A stretch of DNA of 54,526 bases from Thalassobius sp050633445 (GTDB lineage Bacteria; Pseudomonadota; Alphaproteobacteria; Rhodobacterales; Rhodobacteraceae): contig JBOEGN010000079.1 of NCBI GenBank assembly GCA_050633445.1, positions 1 to 54,526 of the forward strand. The letters are read 5' to 3'. Positions 9,198-17,614 of this stretch are shown here, piece by piece (the stretch's first letter is position 1; every line of letters starts with the position of its first letter). The translations under genes were made by a program, and so were the position numbers. Under the pieces are notes generated by a model. That model made no database searches and was not told the DNA's origin. It saw nothing but the letters and a program-made list of their open reading frames with translations.

Positions 9198-9439
9198 GAC
9201 TACACGCCCTCCATTTTCAAGTTAGTTTCAACGTAGGGGGTTCGGATGCCCCGCGCAAGCGCTGCGATGCGGCTCATGATGATGTTTAGGATTTTTCCGA
9301 TGCGGGGCGCTGGTCCATGCGGGGCAGGGCGGATAGAACCATGAACGTCGCAGAGCGTGTTCTTTCTGTCGAAAACGACCCTTTTGTCGCGATTGGGCTG
9401 ATTTACAGATGGAACACAGGAAACAGGGGAATCAATCGC

Positions 9440-9736
9440 ATGGCTGACGTCACTATTGTTTTTTGGCGGGATATTCCTGCTCAGGTGATCGTGGGCAAGG
9501 GCCGTCGAGGCGCGAAAAAGCCGCTTTCGGAACGGTTTGAACAGGCGATTGATCGGGCTGCCATGAAGGTCGGCGCATCGGAAACCGATGCCTATCTGGC
9601 CGAATGGCGCAAAGCTGCCCCCTATCCGGTCGAGGGGTCCCCCCAAGACGTTGTCGAAGCCGAGGCCGCAAGGCTGGAGGCCGAATATGATCAGGACCGC
9701 CTGAAGGCCCTGATCGCCAATGACGGATGGGCATGA
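9440..9736 (+). CDS. 'virulence factor' family small protein of the C1 module
   Basis: A 98-residue protein starting MADVTIVFWRDIPAQVIVGK and resembling the family annotated as conserved 'virulence factor' (PF13769-like). The ATG at 9440 follows AGGGGA at a good distance; earlier in-frame starts are less likely. The stop region runs into the start of the folate reductase gene, implying co-translation. Despite the name, genomic company in alphaproteobacteria is with methylene-THF reductase and a pterin-binding methyltransferase, so a role in folate/B12 C1 chemistry is the better guess. Confidence 0.7.
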   Translation: MADVTIVFWRDIPAQVIVGKGRRGAKKPLSERFEQAIDRAAMKVGASETDAYLAEWRKAAPYPVEGSPQDVVEAEAARLEAEYDQDRLKALIANDGWA

Positions 9737-9762
9737 CCCCCGCAGCGATAATGGAGGCCGTG

Positions 9763-10692
9763 ATGGCTCTGCTGAACTTCAGAAAACGCGACGAGGCGGC
9801 GCTGCCCGTCGACCCCCGGATGGAAAGCTTTCTGGACGGGTTCTCGATCGAGGTGATGCCGCGCACGGCTGAAAAGATTGACGATTTCCGCGATCTGCTG
9901 CCGCGTGGTACTCGTGTTTATATCGCTCATATTGATGGCACCCCGATTGACGACATGGTTGCCACCGCCGCGCGTCTGGCGGATGAGGGCTTTGACGTTA
10001 TGCCACATTTCCCAGCGCGGATCATCGCGGATGCCCCCACGCTTGAGGACTGGATCAACCGGTATCAGGGCGAGGCTGGCGTGACGCAGGCGCTGTTGCT
10101 GGCGGGCGGAGTGGCCGAGCCGCATGGCGACTTTCATTCCTCGATGCAGCTGCTGGAAACGGGTCTGTTTGACCGCGCGGGTTTCAAACGTCTGCACGTT
10201 GCGGGCCACCCCGAGGGCAACAAGGATATCGACCCGGATGGCAGCGACCAGATGGTGATGGACGCCCTGCGCTGGAAACAGGCGTTTTCCGACCGGACGA
10301 ATGCCGACATGGCGCTGGCCACGCAGTTCTGTTTCGAGGCGCAGCCCGTGATCGACTGGGCCACCCGCCTGACGGACGAGGGTATCAAGCTGCCCATCCA
10401 TATCGGCATTGCGGGCCCGGCCAAGCTGCAAACTCTGATCAAATTCGCCATCGCCTGCGGTGTCGGCCCCTCGCTGCGGGTGCTGCAAAAACGTGCGATG
10501 GACGTGACCAAGCTGCTGTTGCCCTACGAGCCGACCGAGCTGGTCGCCCAACTGGCCGCGCACAAGGCTGCAAACCCTGATTTCAAAATCACCAATGTTC
10601 ACATGTTCCCGCTGGGGGGTATCAAGACCTCGGCCAAGTGGACCCAGGACCATGGCGGCGCCTCGGGCGTTCCGGCCAACCAACAAGGATAA
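9763..10692 (+). CDS. methylenetetrahydrofolate reductase family protein
   Basis: A 309-residue TIM-barrel flavoenzyme of the MTHFR family, reducing 5,10-methylene-THF to 5-methyl-THF in the cytoplasm. MTHFR-like segments include EVMPRTAEKID at the start of the barrel, LLLAGG near the folate site, HPEGN and ATQFCFEAQPVIDW. ATG 9763 is chosen because GGAGG is 6 bases upstream; ATG 9751 is an alternative. It is divergent from E. coli MetF. Its neighbours suggest it feeds the pterin methyltransferase encoded 3 bases downstream. Confidence 0.85.
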   Translation: MALLNFRKRDEAALPVDPRMESFLDGFSIEVMPRTAEKIDDFRDLLPRGTRVYIAHIDGTPIDDMVATAARLADEGFDVMPHFPARIIADAPTLEDWINRYQGEAGVTQALLLAGGVAEPHGDFHSSMQLLETGLFDRAGFKRLHVAGHPEGNKDIDPDGSDQMVMDALRWKQAFSDRTNADMALATQFCFEAQPVIDWATRLTDEGIKLPIHIGIAGPAKLQTLIKFAIACGVGPSLRVLQKRAMDVTKLLLPYEPTELVAQLAAHKAANPDFKITNVHMFPLGGIKTSAKWTQDHGGASGVPANQQG

Positions 10693-10695
10693 GAC

Positions 10696-11781
10696 ATGAC
10701 CCGCACCATCGTAGAATCCAAAACCAAGACCGCGATCATCGGCTTTGATCAGCCATTCTGCGTGATTGGCGAACGGATCAACCCCACGGGCCGCAAAAAA
10801 CTGGCGGCCGAGCTGGAGATGGACGATTTCTCGACCGTCGAGGCCGACGCGATTGCGCAGGTCATGGCGGGGGCGACGGTGCTGGACATCAATTCGGGCG
10901 CGGTGTTTTCCAACAAGATGGCCGAAGACCCGCGCTATGCCGACAACAACTTTGTCGAACCGCCGCTGATGAAGGCGCTGATCGAACGCGTGCAGGCCAT
11001 CGTTGACGTGCCGCTGTGCATCGACAGCTCGGTTCCCGGCGCGCTGGAGGAAGGGCTGAAAGCCGCCGAAGGCCGCCCGCTGCTGAACTCGGTCACGGGC
11101 GAAGAAGAACGGCTGGAGCTGGTGCTGCCGCTGGTCAAAAAATACAACGTGCCGGTCGTGGCGATTTCCAACGATGACACCGGGATTTCCGAAGACCCCG
11201 ATGTACGCTTTGCTGTCGCTAAGAAAATTGTCGAACGCGCCGCTGATTTCGGCATTCCGGCCCATGACATCGTGGTCGACCCGCTGGTGATGCCGATTGG
11301 CGCGATGGCGACGGCCGGGCATCAGGTCTTTACCCTTGTGCGTCGTTTGCGCGACGAGCTGGGCGTGAACACCACCTGCGGCGCGTCCAATATCTCGTTC
11401 GGGCTGCCGAATCGTCATGGCATCAACAACGCGTTCCTGCCGATGGCGATGACCGCAGGGATGACCAGCGCGATCATGAACCCGATCACGCTGCCGGTCG
11501 GTCCCAAAAAACTGGCCGAAAAACGGGCCGAGGTTGAGGCAGCCGGGATCGTCCTGCCCGAAGGCATGGACGACGAGGCGTTCTGCCAGATGTTCGGCCT
11601 TGGCAGCACCAAGCCGCGCCCCGGCAAGGAAATGGAGGCCATCCGCGCCGCCAACTTGTTGACAAATAACGATCCGCATGGTGGTGAATGGATCGGTTTT
11701 AACAAACCTGCGGGCGGTGGTGCCGAGGGTGCCGGAGGCCGAGGCGGCCGTCGTGGCGGCGGACGTCGTCGCCGGGGCTAA
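10696..11781 (+). CDS. methyltetrahydrofolate:cobalamin methyltransferase (pterin-binding module of split MetH)
   Basis: A 361-residue protein with a single dihydropteroate-synthase-like (pterin-binding) barrel. Motifs include GERINPTGRKKL at residues about 18-29, DINSG in the barrel, CIDSS and GASNISFGLPNR. It would transfer the methyl group of 5-methyl-THF to a corrinoid protein. The homocysteine-binding, B12-binding and reactivation domains of full-length MetH are absent, as in Roseobacter-group species where methionine synthase is split over separate proteins. The C-terminus is an odd Gly/Arg tail of about 25 residues (GGRGGRRGGGRRRRG), possibly for nucleic-acid or protein contacts. Confidence 0.87.
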   Translation: MTRTIVESKTKTAIIGFDQPFCVIGERINPTGRKKLAAELEMDDFSTVEADAIAQVMAGATVLDINSGAVFSNKMAEDPRYADNNFVEPPLMKALIERVQAIVDVPLCIDSSVPGALEEGLKAAEGRPLLNSVTGEEERLELVLPLVKKYNVPVVAISNDDTGISEDPDVRFAVAKKIVERAADFGIPAHDIVVDPLVMPIGAMATAGHQVFTLVRRLRDELGVNTTCGASNISFGLPNRHGINNAFLPMAMTAGMTSAIMNPITLPVGPKKLAEKRAEVEAAGIVLPEGMDDEAFCQMFGLGSTKPRPGKEMEAIRAANLLTNNDPHGGEWIGFNKPAGGGAEGAGGRGGRRGGGRRRRG

Positions 11782-11803
11782 GGCCTCTGCGAACGCTTGG
11801 ATC

Positions 11804-11834
11804 GGCCCCGTTTTGCGGGGCCTTTTCTTTTTCT
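11804..11834 (+). terminator. rho-independent terminator after the C1 module
   Basis: GGCCCCG (11804-11810), loop TTTTG and CGGGGCC (11816-11822) form a perfect 7-bp GC stem followed directly by TTTTCTTTTTC. It ends the C1-module transcript and separates it from glucokinase. Confidence 0.88.
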
Positions 11835-11878
11835 CGACGCCGATTACTGTATGGTTTGGGGCGGTGAAAAGGGCAGAG

Positions 11879-12841
11879 ATGCAAGGTTTGGTCGGAGATA
11901 TTGGCGGCACCAACAGCCGATTTGCCTTGGTCCGCGACGGGACCATCATTGCGGACAGTCAGCTCAGGTTTCGCAACGACGACTATGCCTCGTTTCCCGA
12001 GGTTTTGCGGGCCTATCTGGACAGGATCGACGCACCTATCCAGCGCGTTTGCATTGGCTGCGCCGGAACTGTGCGGGATGGTTTTGTGCGTCTGACCAAC
12101 AGGCCTTGGACGGTGGGTGCAGAGCAAGTAGTGGCGCTTACGGGGGCGCAAAGCGTCAGAGTTCTGAACGACCTGCAGGCTCAGGGCTATGCGCTGCATG
12201 GTCTGTCTGTAGACGAGATGGAGAATGTGATTCCAGCTTCAGAACCGGTCCCGTTGGATGGAACGCGGTTGTCCATTTCGGTGGGTACTGGGGTGAATAT
12301 GGCGGTTTCCTATCTTCTGGATGGACAGGTATTCGTGCCTCGGTCGGAAAGCGGATTCATAGCCTTGCCGGTTCAAAATGCCGAGGACCTGAAGCTTTTA
12401 ACCTATTTGCAGGAACGAATGGATTCTGTGACGGTCGAGGCCATCCTGTCTGGTGCAGGATTAACGCATTTGTGGAGGTATTATGGTGGTCTAGCGGATA
12501 ACAATGGCGCGCAGGTTATTGAAAAATATATGGAAAATGATCCGGTAGCAGTCGCTGCGCTGCGTCGGTTTGCGACCGTTTTGGCGCAGTACAGCGCCTC
12601 TTTGGCACTAACGCATCTACCTGGTGGAGGTTTGATCCTGGCTGGTAGTGTAGGTCGTGCAGTCGGGCCGTATTTGCAAGACCTGGGGTTCGCTGAGGCG
12701 TTTCTGGCCTGTGATCGTGGCGCAGATGTCTTGCCGAAAATCCCGGTGTGGATTGCCCCGGACGTCGAATTGGGTCTGATCGGGTGCGCGCGTTTTCTAA
12801 GGCAGCAGGACGGGCTAGATCAGGTTCAGATCGCGCCCTAA
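11879..12841 (+). CDS. glk: glucokinase
   Basis: A 320-residue glucokinase of the proteobacterial Glk family, phosphorylating glucose with ATP. The ATP-binding motif LVGDIGGTNSRFALV starts at residue 4, a second phosphate loop is SVGTGVNMAVSY, and the C-terminal SGAGLTHLWRYYGG and GGGLILAGSVGR are family-like. ATG 11879 puts the family's N-terminal motif at the usual place; a GTG at 11864 is possible. The 3' end overlaps the convergent response-regulator gene by 27 bases. Confidence 0.85.
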   Translation: MQGLVGDIGGTNSRFALVRDGTIIADSQLRFRNDDYASFPEVLRAYLDRIDAPIQRVCIGCAGTVRDGFVRLTNRPWTVGAEQVVALTGAQSVRVLNDLQAQGYALHGLSVDEMENVIPASEPVPLDGTRLSISVGTGVNMAVSYLLDGQVFVPRSESGFIALPVQNAEDLKLLTYLQERMDSVTVEAILSGAGLTHLWRYYGGLADNNGAQVIEKYMENDPVAVAALRRFATVLAQYSASLALTHLPGGGLILAGSVGRAVGPYLQDLGFAEAFLACDRGADVLPKIPVWIAPDVELGLIGCARFLRQQDGLDQVQIAP

Positions 12842-13423
12842 CATAGCTGCATGGGTCCGGTTGCGGGCGTTCAGCTTACGGCTTAGCGTTTTGACATGCA
12901 GCTTGATCGTCACCTCTTGCAGGTCCAGATCACGCGCGATTTCTTTGTTGGATTTTCCGTCGCTTAGGCCCCGTAGTACGTCCCGTTCGCGCGGTGTCAG
13001 CCGGGGGGCATCGGGATGCAGGCTTTCAGATTCCAAAAATTGCAGCGGTGTATAGGTGTCACCCGCCAGAATATGACGAACTGCGCTGATCAGCGTTTCG
13101 GGGGCCATGGTTTTAGGCAAAAACCCCTTGGCGCCAGCGTCCAACACGCGCCGTGCGACATCCGGCGTTGCCGTGCCCGAGATCATGGCGACCGGGGCAG
13201 GGGTATTGGCCGCGATCGTTTTGGTCAGGCCTTCGGGCAAGGTCATGCCGGGCATGGTGTAATCCAGCAGCACCAGGTCAAACGGGCCCTGCGTGGCAAT
13301 GTGGTCCAGGGCCGCGTCCAGATCGGCGCATTGCGTCAGCTCGAACCCGGAAGTGTTTTCCAGGTAGGTCGAGATCGCACCTCGGACAAGTTCATGGTCA
13401 TCTGCAATCAGAATACGTGTCAT
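12815..13423 (-). CDS. LuxR/NarL-family response regulator
   Basis: A 202-residue two-component regulator. The receiver domain (about 1-120) has the acidic pair Asp8/Asp9, the phospho-acceptor Asp54 in VLLDYTMPG and Lys104 in FLPKTM. The LuxR-type helix-turn-helix (about 140-200) has LTPRERDVLRGLSDGKSNKE. It is divergent from the periplasmic protein/hybrid-kinase genes, and that kinase is the obvious candidate partner. Targets are unknown. Confidence 0.9.
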   Translation of the reverse strand: MTRILIADDHELVRGAISTYLENTSGFELTQCADLDAALDHIATQGPFDLVLLDYTMPGMTLPEGLTKTIAANTPAPVAMISGTATPDVARRVLDAGAKGFLPKTMAPETLISAVRHILAGDTYTPLQFLESESLHPDAPRLTPRERDVLRGLSDGKSNKEIARDLDLQEVTIKLHVKTLSRKLNARNRTHAAMLGRDLNLI

Positions 13424-13602
13424 CTAAAATAATGTCGTTTGTTGCACTGGTTAATTTCTCAAGAAACTGCGGATAGGCCGTTTCCGGTCCGTCCCCAATA
13501 GCAAACAGCCTAACCTATCCATTGGAATAGGGCTATAGACCCGAACAAATTCGTACAGCAATAAATTGTGTAACTGTGGCTGGGCAACAATCTGGGTTAA
13601 AT

Positions 13603-14106
13603 ATGCAGCGACTTAAGGTCTTGATCGCTTTCCTGTTTGTTTTGGCAACTGGGGTGTCTGCTTGGGCTGGAACCGGGCGGGATGACACATTCCACCTTGA
13701 GGTCGTGTTTCTGGACAAGGACGAAAATCCCCAATCCAGGAAGCAGGTTAGCTTGGATGAAGTGTTGGAGTTGCCTGCGTCCGAATTTCAGACCACCACG
13801 ATCTGGACCGAAGGTGTGCAGTCATTTCGCGGGGTGTGGCTAAGCGATCTGATCGCCTATCTTGAGATCACCGAGGGGAACTTGGATTTCAGTGCGCTGA
13901 ATGAATATCTGATCGAAATCCCGCTTGAGGACATCGTTCCGGGTGGGCCGCTGGTGGCCTATGAATGGAACGGCGAGCGGATGGGCCCTCGGAACAAGGG
14001 GCCGCTTTGGGTGGTGTTCCCCTATGACTCGGATGCCAAATTCCAGACCGAATCCATCTATGCCCAAAGCATTTGGCAATTGGACCGGATCGAGGTTTAC
14101 CGCTAA
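13603..14106 (+). CDS. periplasmic sulfite-oxidase-fold (molybdopterin-binding-like) protein without cysteine
   Basis: A 167-residue protein with a clear signal peptide (MQRLKVLIAFLFVLATGVSA, cleavage after AWA). The mature part resembles the small oxidoreductase molybdopterin-binding domain family, for example FRGVWLSDLIAYL, PLVAYEWNGERMGPRNKGPL and WVVFPYDSD. The whole chain has no cysteine, so the Cys that ligates molybdenum in YedY/sulfite oxidases is missing and it is unlikely to be a redox enzyme. ATG 13603 is chosen because it puts the signal peptide at the start; a GTG at 13576 lies in frame. A hybrid kinase gene starts 64 bases downstream, so a ligand-sensing role is plausible. Confidence 0.75.
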   Translation: MQRLKVLIAFLFVLATGVSAWAGTGRDDTFHLEVVFLDKDENPQSRKQVSLDEVLELPASEFQTTTIWTEGVQSFRGVWLSDLIAYLEITEGNLDFSALNEYLIEIPLEDIVPGGPLVAYEWNGERMGPRNKGPLWVVFPYDSDAKFQTESIYAQSIWQLDRIEVYR

Positions 14107-14170
14107 GCTGCCGGACGTCTGATCCTGGCCCGCCGCGGTCAGGCACGCCATAGACAAGGGCTGGTTGCTG

Positions 14171-16702
14171 ATGGTTCAATTCTCCAGACAACAGATGAAG
14201 GCACGCTGGGTGCAGGGTGGCCTGATGGCGCTGGCTGGGCTGGTGTCCTTGGCTTTGTTGATCCCGATCTGGCTTCAGGTGACCGCGCGTCTGGACGAGA
14301 TGCAGGTTTCCCGGCGGGACAACGTGATCTGGACCATCACCCAGCTAGAAGTCGAATTTCTGGAGCTTGAGAAAGCCAGCCTGCGATTGCAAATCGATGG
14401 CGAAGCCGCGCTGCCGGAATTGCATCGCCGGTTCAATGTTTTCTACAGTCGCGTGGGGACTTTGGGGCAAAGCCCGCTGTATCGCTCGGCCATCGCCGTG
14501 TCCGGCGAGATCGCGGCGCTTGAACGTGTCTCGGACGGGCTGAAGACGTTGCTGCCGCTGATGGATGGCCCGCCCGTAGAGCTGTTGCGTCAGAGCACTG
14601 AACTTCAGGCGCAACTGGTGGTTTTGCGGCCCGATACACGCAGGGTGGTGACCAATGCGAACTTTGTTCTGGCCACCAGCACCGAAACCACACGGCGCGA
14701 GACCGCAACCCTGGTCACGCAGCTGGGGATCATGTCTTTGTTCCTGTTTGGCTCGCTCTTTGGCTTGGCCTTTCTGTTTTCGCGGCTTTACGTAATCTAC
14801 AAACGTCGCGCCAAGGAAAACCTGCTGACGACCCAACGTCTGGCCACGGTGATCGAAACCTCGCCGGATGCGATTGTGGTGACGGATACGGATGGGCGCG
14901 TCCAAGAATTCAACAGCGCCGCCGCCCGGATGCTGGGCTATTCCGCGGCCCAAGCGCTTGGCATGGATTTTTCTGTGATGCTGATGGATGAAACCTGCAA
15001 GGGCGCAAAATTGCCTTTGCAGGGAGGGGCGGTTTTTCGTCTGCGCATGTGTGGGCGGACCAAATCGAACGAGACCATGCCATTGGAGGTGTCGCAAGGC
15101 GCGACCTCGTTGGAACAGCGACCGGTCTATGTCTATTTCCTGCGCGACATCTCGGATCGTCTGAAGGCCGAGGCTGCGTTGAAAACCTCGTTGGATAAGG
15201 CCGTCGCGGGGGAACAGGCAAAGGCGCATTTTCTGGCCGTGATGAGCCACGAAATGCGCACGCCTTTGAACGGTATTCTGGGGGTCGTGGATCTGATGAA
15301 GGATCGCCTGACCGAGCAAAAGAACCGCCATTATCTGTCCGTTCTGGAACGTTCGGGCAAGGTTCTACTGGAGCACGTGAACGAAGTTCTGGACCTGACC
15401 GAGATCGAGGCACGCGGGATCACTTTGAACAACGCGCCCTTCCATCTGGATGCCATGCTGGAAGAGGTCACAGCCTCGATGCGCCCCTCGGCCGAGGCTA
15501 AGGAAAACCAGCTGACGCTGACCAAGATGCCGACAGAGCTGGGGTATTTTGAAGGCGATTCCATGCGGTTACGGCAGATCGTGGCCAATCTGTTAAGCAA
15601 TGCAATCAAGTTTACGCTGAATGGTCAGATCGAGTTGATGGTGACAGCGCAGCCCTCAGAAGCAGGCGCGGATCTGGAAATTCAGGTGATCGACACCGGG
15701 GTCGGCATTGCCGAAGCGCAGCAAAACGACGTTTTCGAAGACTTCGTTCGGGCCCATTCAGACGTGAACGCTCAGATCGAAGGCACGGGGTTGGGATTGG
15801 GAATCGTGCGCCGCATCGTCTCGGTGATGGAAGGCGAAATTGGCGTGGAAAGCGTGCCAGGCGAGGGCAGTTTGTTTTGGGCGCGCTTGCCTTTGCTCCC
15901 TGTGGACCAAGCCAGTATTTTCACGGCTGAACCGACCGAGATTGATGCGGTTGAAAACCGGGCTCTGGACATCCTGATCGTCGAGGACAACCCCACCAAT
16001 CGCTTCGTTTTGAAAGAAATGTTAGAGCAAGACGGCCATGTCGTTTTTGAAGCCGAGGACGGGCGGATTGGCGTCGAAACCGCGCGTCTCCAGGCCTTTG
16101 ATTTGATCCTGATGGATATCAACATGCCGATTATGGGCGGCGTGGAAGCGACTCGTGAAATCCGCGCGGGCGGCATGAATTGCGACACTCGGATTGTGGC
16201 GCTGACCGCGCATGTGTTGGATCAGGATGCCTTGGTCTACCGCGAAGTGGGGATGGATGCGGTCGTTTCCAAACCGATCAGCCGTCGCAATATTCGCAAT
16301 GTTCTGTCAGGGCAGGGGGGCGAGACCCTGAACGAGCGTCGTAACACGACACTGGATCTTACTGTTTTGGATCAGCTGTCTGGCTCCATGCCCACGCACC
16401 GCGTGCATCTGGTGGTTGAGGGAGCGATTGGCGAGGGCGATGCCTTTGTTGATGGCTTGAAAAACAGCGCGGTTTGGGCGCAGGAGGATTTCCAGATGTC
16501 GGTCCATAACCTGTCGGGAACCGCGGCAATAATCGGCGCAACGCGGCTGCGGAACACGCTGACCCAGCTGGAAACCAAATTGCGTGCGCAAAGCACAGTT
16601 GATCTGAACATGTGGTCGAGCGCGCTGCGTGTTCTTTGGGCCGAGACACGCACCGGGCTGGTGGCGTATGCTGATGCGCTAAACAACGGCAAAAACGTCT
16701 AG
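14171..16702 (+). CDS. membrane hybrid histidine kinase (PAS-HisKA-HATPase-REC-Hpt)
   Basis: An 843-residue sensor kinase. Helix TM1 is at about 15-37, a periplasmic helical region of about 140 residues follows, and TM2 is near 180-205. Next come a PAS domain (about 220-335), the HisKA motif MSHEMRTPLNG with His360, and the HATPase motifs NLLSNAIKFT, DTGVGIA and GTGLGLG. A receiver has Asp649 in LILMDINMP, and a C-terminal Hpt-like domain has His779 in VHNLSGTAAIIGA. ATG 14171 is used; a TTG lies two codons earlier. It most likely senses through, or together with, the upstream periplasmic protein and relays to the divergent LuxR-type regulator. Confidence 0.9.
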   Translation: MVQFSRQQMKARWVQGGLMALAGLVSLALLIPIWLQVTARLDEMQVSRRDNVIWTITQLEVEFLELEKASLRLQIDGEAALPELHRRFNVFYSRVGTLGQSPLYRSAIAVSGEIAALERVSDGLKTLLPLMDGPPVELLRQSTELQAQLVVLRPDTRRVVTNANFVLATSTETTRRETATLVTQLGIMSLFLFGSLFGLAFLFSRLYVIYKRRAKENLLTTQRLATVIETSPDAIVVTDTDGRVQEFNSAAARMLGYSAAQALGMDFSVMLMDETCKGAKLPLQGGAVFRLRMCGRTKSNETMPLEVSQGATSLEQRPVYVYFLRDISDRLKAEAALKTSLDKAVAGEQAKAHFLAVMSHEMRTPLNGILGVVDLMKDRLTEQKNRHYLSVLERSGKVLLEHVNEVLDLTEIEARGITLNNAPFHLDAMLEEVTASMRPSAEAKENQLTLTKMPTELGYFEGDSMRLRQIVANLLSNAIKFTLNGQIELMVTAQPSEAGADLEIQVIDTGVGIAEAQQNDVFEDFVRAHSDVNAQIEGTGLGLGIVRRIVSVMEGEIGVESVPGEGSLFWARLPLLPVDQASIFTAEPTEIDAVENRALDILIVEDNPTNRFVLKEMLEQDGHVVFEAEDGRIGVETARLQAFDLILMDINMPIMGGVEATREIRAGGMNCDTRIVALTAHVLDQDALVYREVGMDAVVSKPISRRNIRNVLSGQGGETLNERRNTTLDLTVLDQLSGSMPTHRVHLVVEGAIGEGDAFVDGLKNSAVWAQEDFQMSVHNLSGTAAIIGATRLRNTLTQLETKLRAQSTVDLNMWSSALRVLWAETRTGLVAYADALNNGKNV

Positions 16703-16726
16703 GGAACGCGCGTTAAGCGGGGATAA

Positions 16727-16749
16727 ACCTGTTGAAGCTTTCAACAGGT
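16727..16749. terminator. hairpin after the hybrid kinase gene
   Basis: ACCTGTTGAA (16727-16736) and TTCAACAGGT (16740-16749) pair perfectly over 10 bp with a 3-base loop. There is no clear T-run on either strand, so the terminator call is tentative; it could be a transcript-end stabiliser. Confidence 0.4.
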
Positions 16750-16838
16750 GCTGCCCTAACTTGCCTGTGCGCGGTCGTATTCAGAAATGGTAAGACCGCT
16801 TTTCCGCGCACCGCTCTGAGGCCCTGCGAAGAATTTCA

Positions 16839-16868
16839 TTGACCTTTTATAGACGACCGGTCTAAAAA
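16839..16868 (+). promoter_or_regulatory. acuR-type promoter with TetR operator O1
   Basis: The operator TAGACGACCGGTCTA (16850-16864) is an inverted repeat, TAGAC-N5-GTCTA. It lies inside the 18-base spacer between a TTGACC box (16839-16844) and TAAAAA (16863-16868), so bound repressor would block RNA polymerase. A near copy precedes the catabolic operon (17549-17563). This indicates autoregulation by the TetR-family gene just downstream. Promoter boxes are read by eye. Confidence 0.7.
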
Positions 16869-16897
16869 GACGAAACCGAACGCTAGGACCCTTTGAT

Positions 16898-17530
16898 TTG
16901 CAAACTAACGTCCAAAAACGTCGCCGCGGGCGCCCGCCCAAAGACCTGGCAGGCCATAGCCAGACCCGGGAAGCGCTTTTGAGCGCGGGTGTGGCGGCGT
17001 TGACGGAAAAAGGGTTTTCGGCGACCGGAATCGAGGAAATCCTGCGCAGCGTCGACGTGCCCAAAGGGTCTTTCTATCACTACTTCAAAAGCAAAGAAGC
17101 CTTTGGCGCCTTGCTTATCGAGCGCTACGCGACCTACTTTGCAGCCAAATTGGACCGCATCTTGTTGAACGAAGCCCACTCACCGCGCCAGCGTCTGGAT
17201 GACTTTGTCGAGGATGCGGTTAGCGGCATGCAGAAGTTCAACTTTGCGCGTGGCTGCCTTGTTGGCAATCTGGGTCAGGAAATGGGTGCATTGCCGCCAG
17301 CCTATCGCAGTCTTTTGGTCGAAGTTTTCCATGATTGGCAAAACCGCACGGCAGCTTGCCTTCGGGCTGCTGCTCAGGCTGGCGAAATTGACCCAGACAC
17401 CGATTGTGATGCTGCCGCAGAGTATTTCTGGATCGGCTGGGAGGGGGCCGTCTTGCGCGCCAAACTTGAACAATCCGAAAAACCGCTTCGCCAGTTTGCA
17501 AAAGGATTTCTTGCAGGATATGCGCGGTGA
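16898..17530 (+). CDS. acuR: AcuR-type TetR-family repressor
   Basis: A 210-residue TetR-family regulator. The N-terminus is basic (KRRRGRPPKD), and the helix-turn-helix is at about 41-70 with VPKGSFYHYFKSKEAFG. The ligand domain has RGCLVGNLGQEMGALP and FWIGWEGAVLRAKLE, which I recognise from AcuR, the acryloyl-CoA-responsive repressor of acrylate/DMSP genes in Rhodobacter sphaeroides. The start is a TTG at 16898 with AGGA 9 bases upstream; no good ATG exists. Matching operators lie before this gene and before the following operon, so it probably represses both. Confidence 0.85.
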   Translation: MQTNVQKRRRGRPPKDLAGHSQTREALLSAGVAALTEKGFSATGIEEILRSVDVPKGSFYHYFKSKEAFGALLIERYATYFAAKLDRILLNEAHSPRQRLDDFVEDAVSGMQKFNFARGCLVGNLGQEMGALPPAYRSLLVEVFHDWQNRTAACLRAAAQAGEIDPDTDCDAAAEYFWIGWEGAVLRAKLEQSEKPLRQFAKGFLAGYAR

Positions 17531-17535
17531 ATTTT

Positions 17536-17565
17536 TTGCGCATTTAAATAGCCGATCGGTCTAAT
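17536..17565 (+). promoter_or_regulatory. catabolic operon promoter with TetR operator O2
   Basis: TAGCCGATCGGTCTA (17549-17563) matches O1 at 13 of 15 positions and is itself a near-perfect inverted repeat. It overlaps a candidate -10 TCTAAT (17560-17565), 18 bases after TTGCGC (17536-17541), the same spacing as at O1. The site lies 52 bases before the CoA-transferase start. Confidence 0.68.
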
Positions 17566-17614
17566 TTTTTCCGACGGCCAGTCGCCAACAATCTGACCTT
17601 AAGGGAGGTTCACC

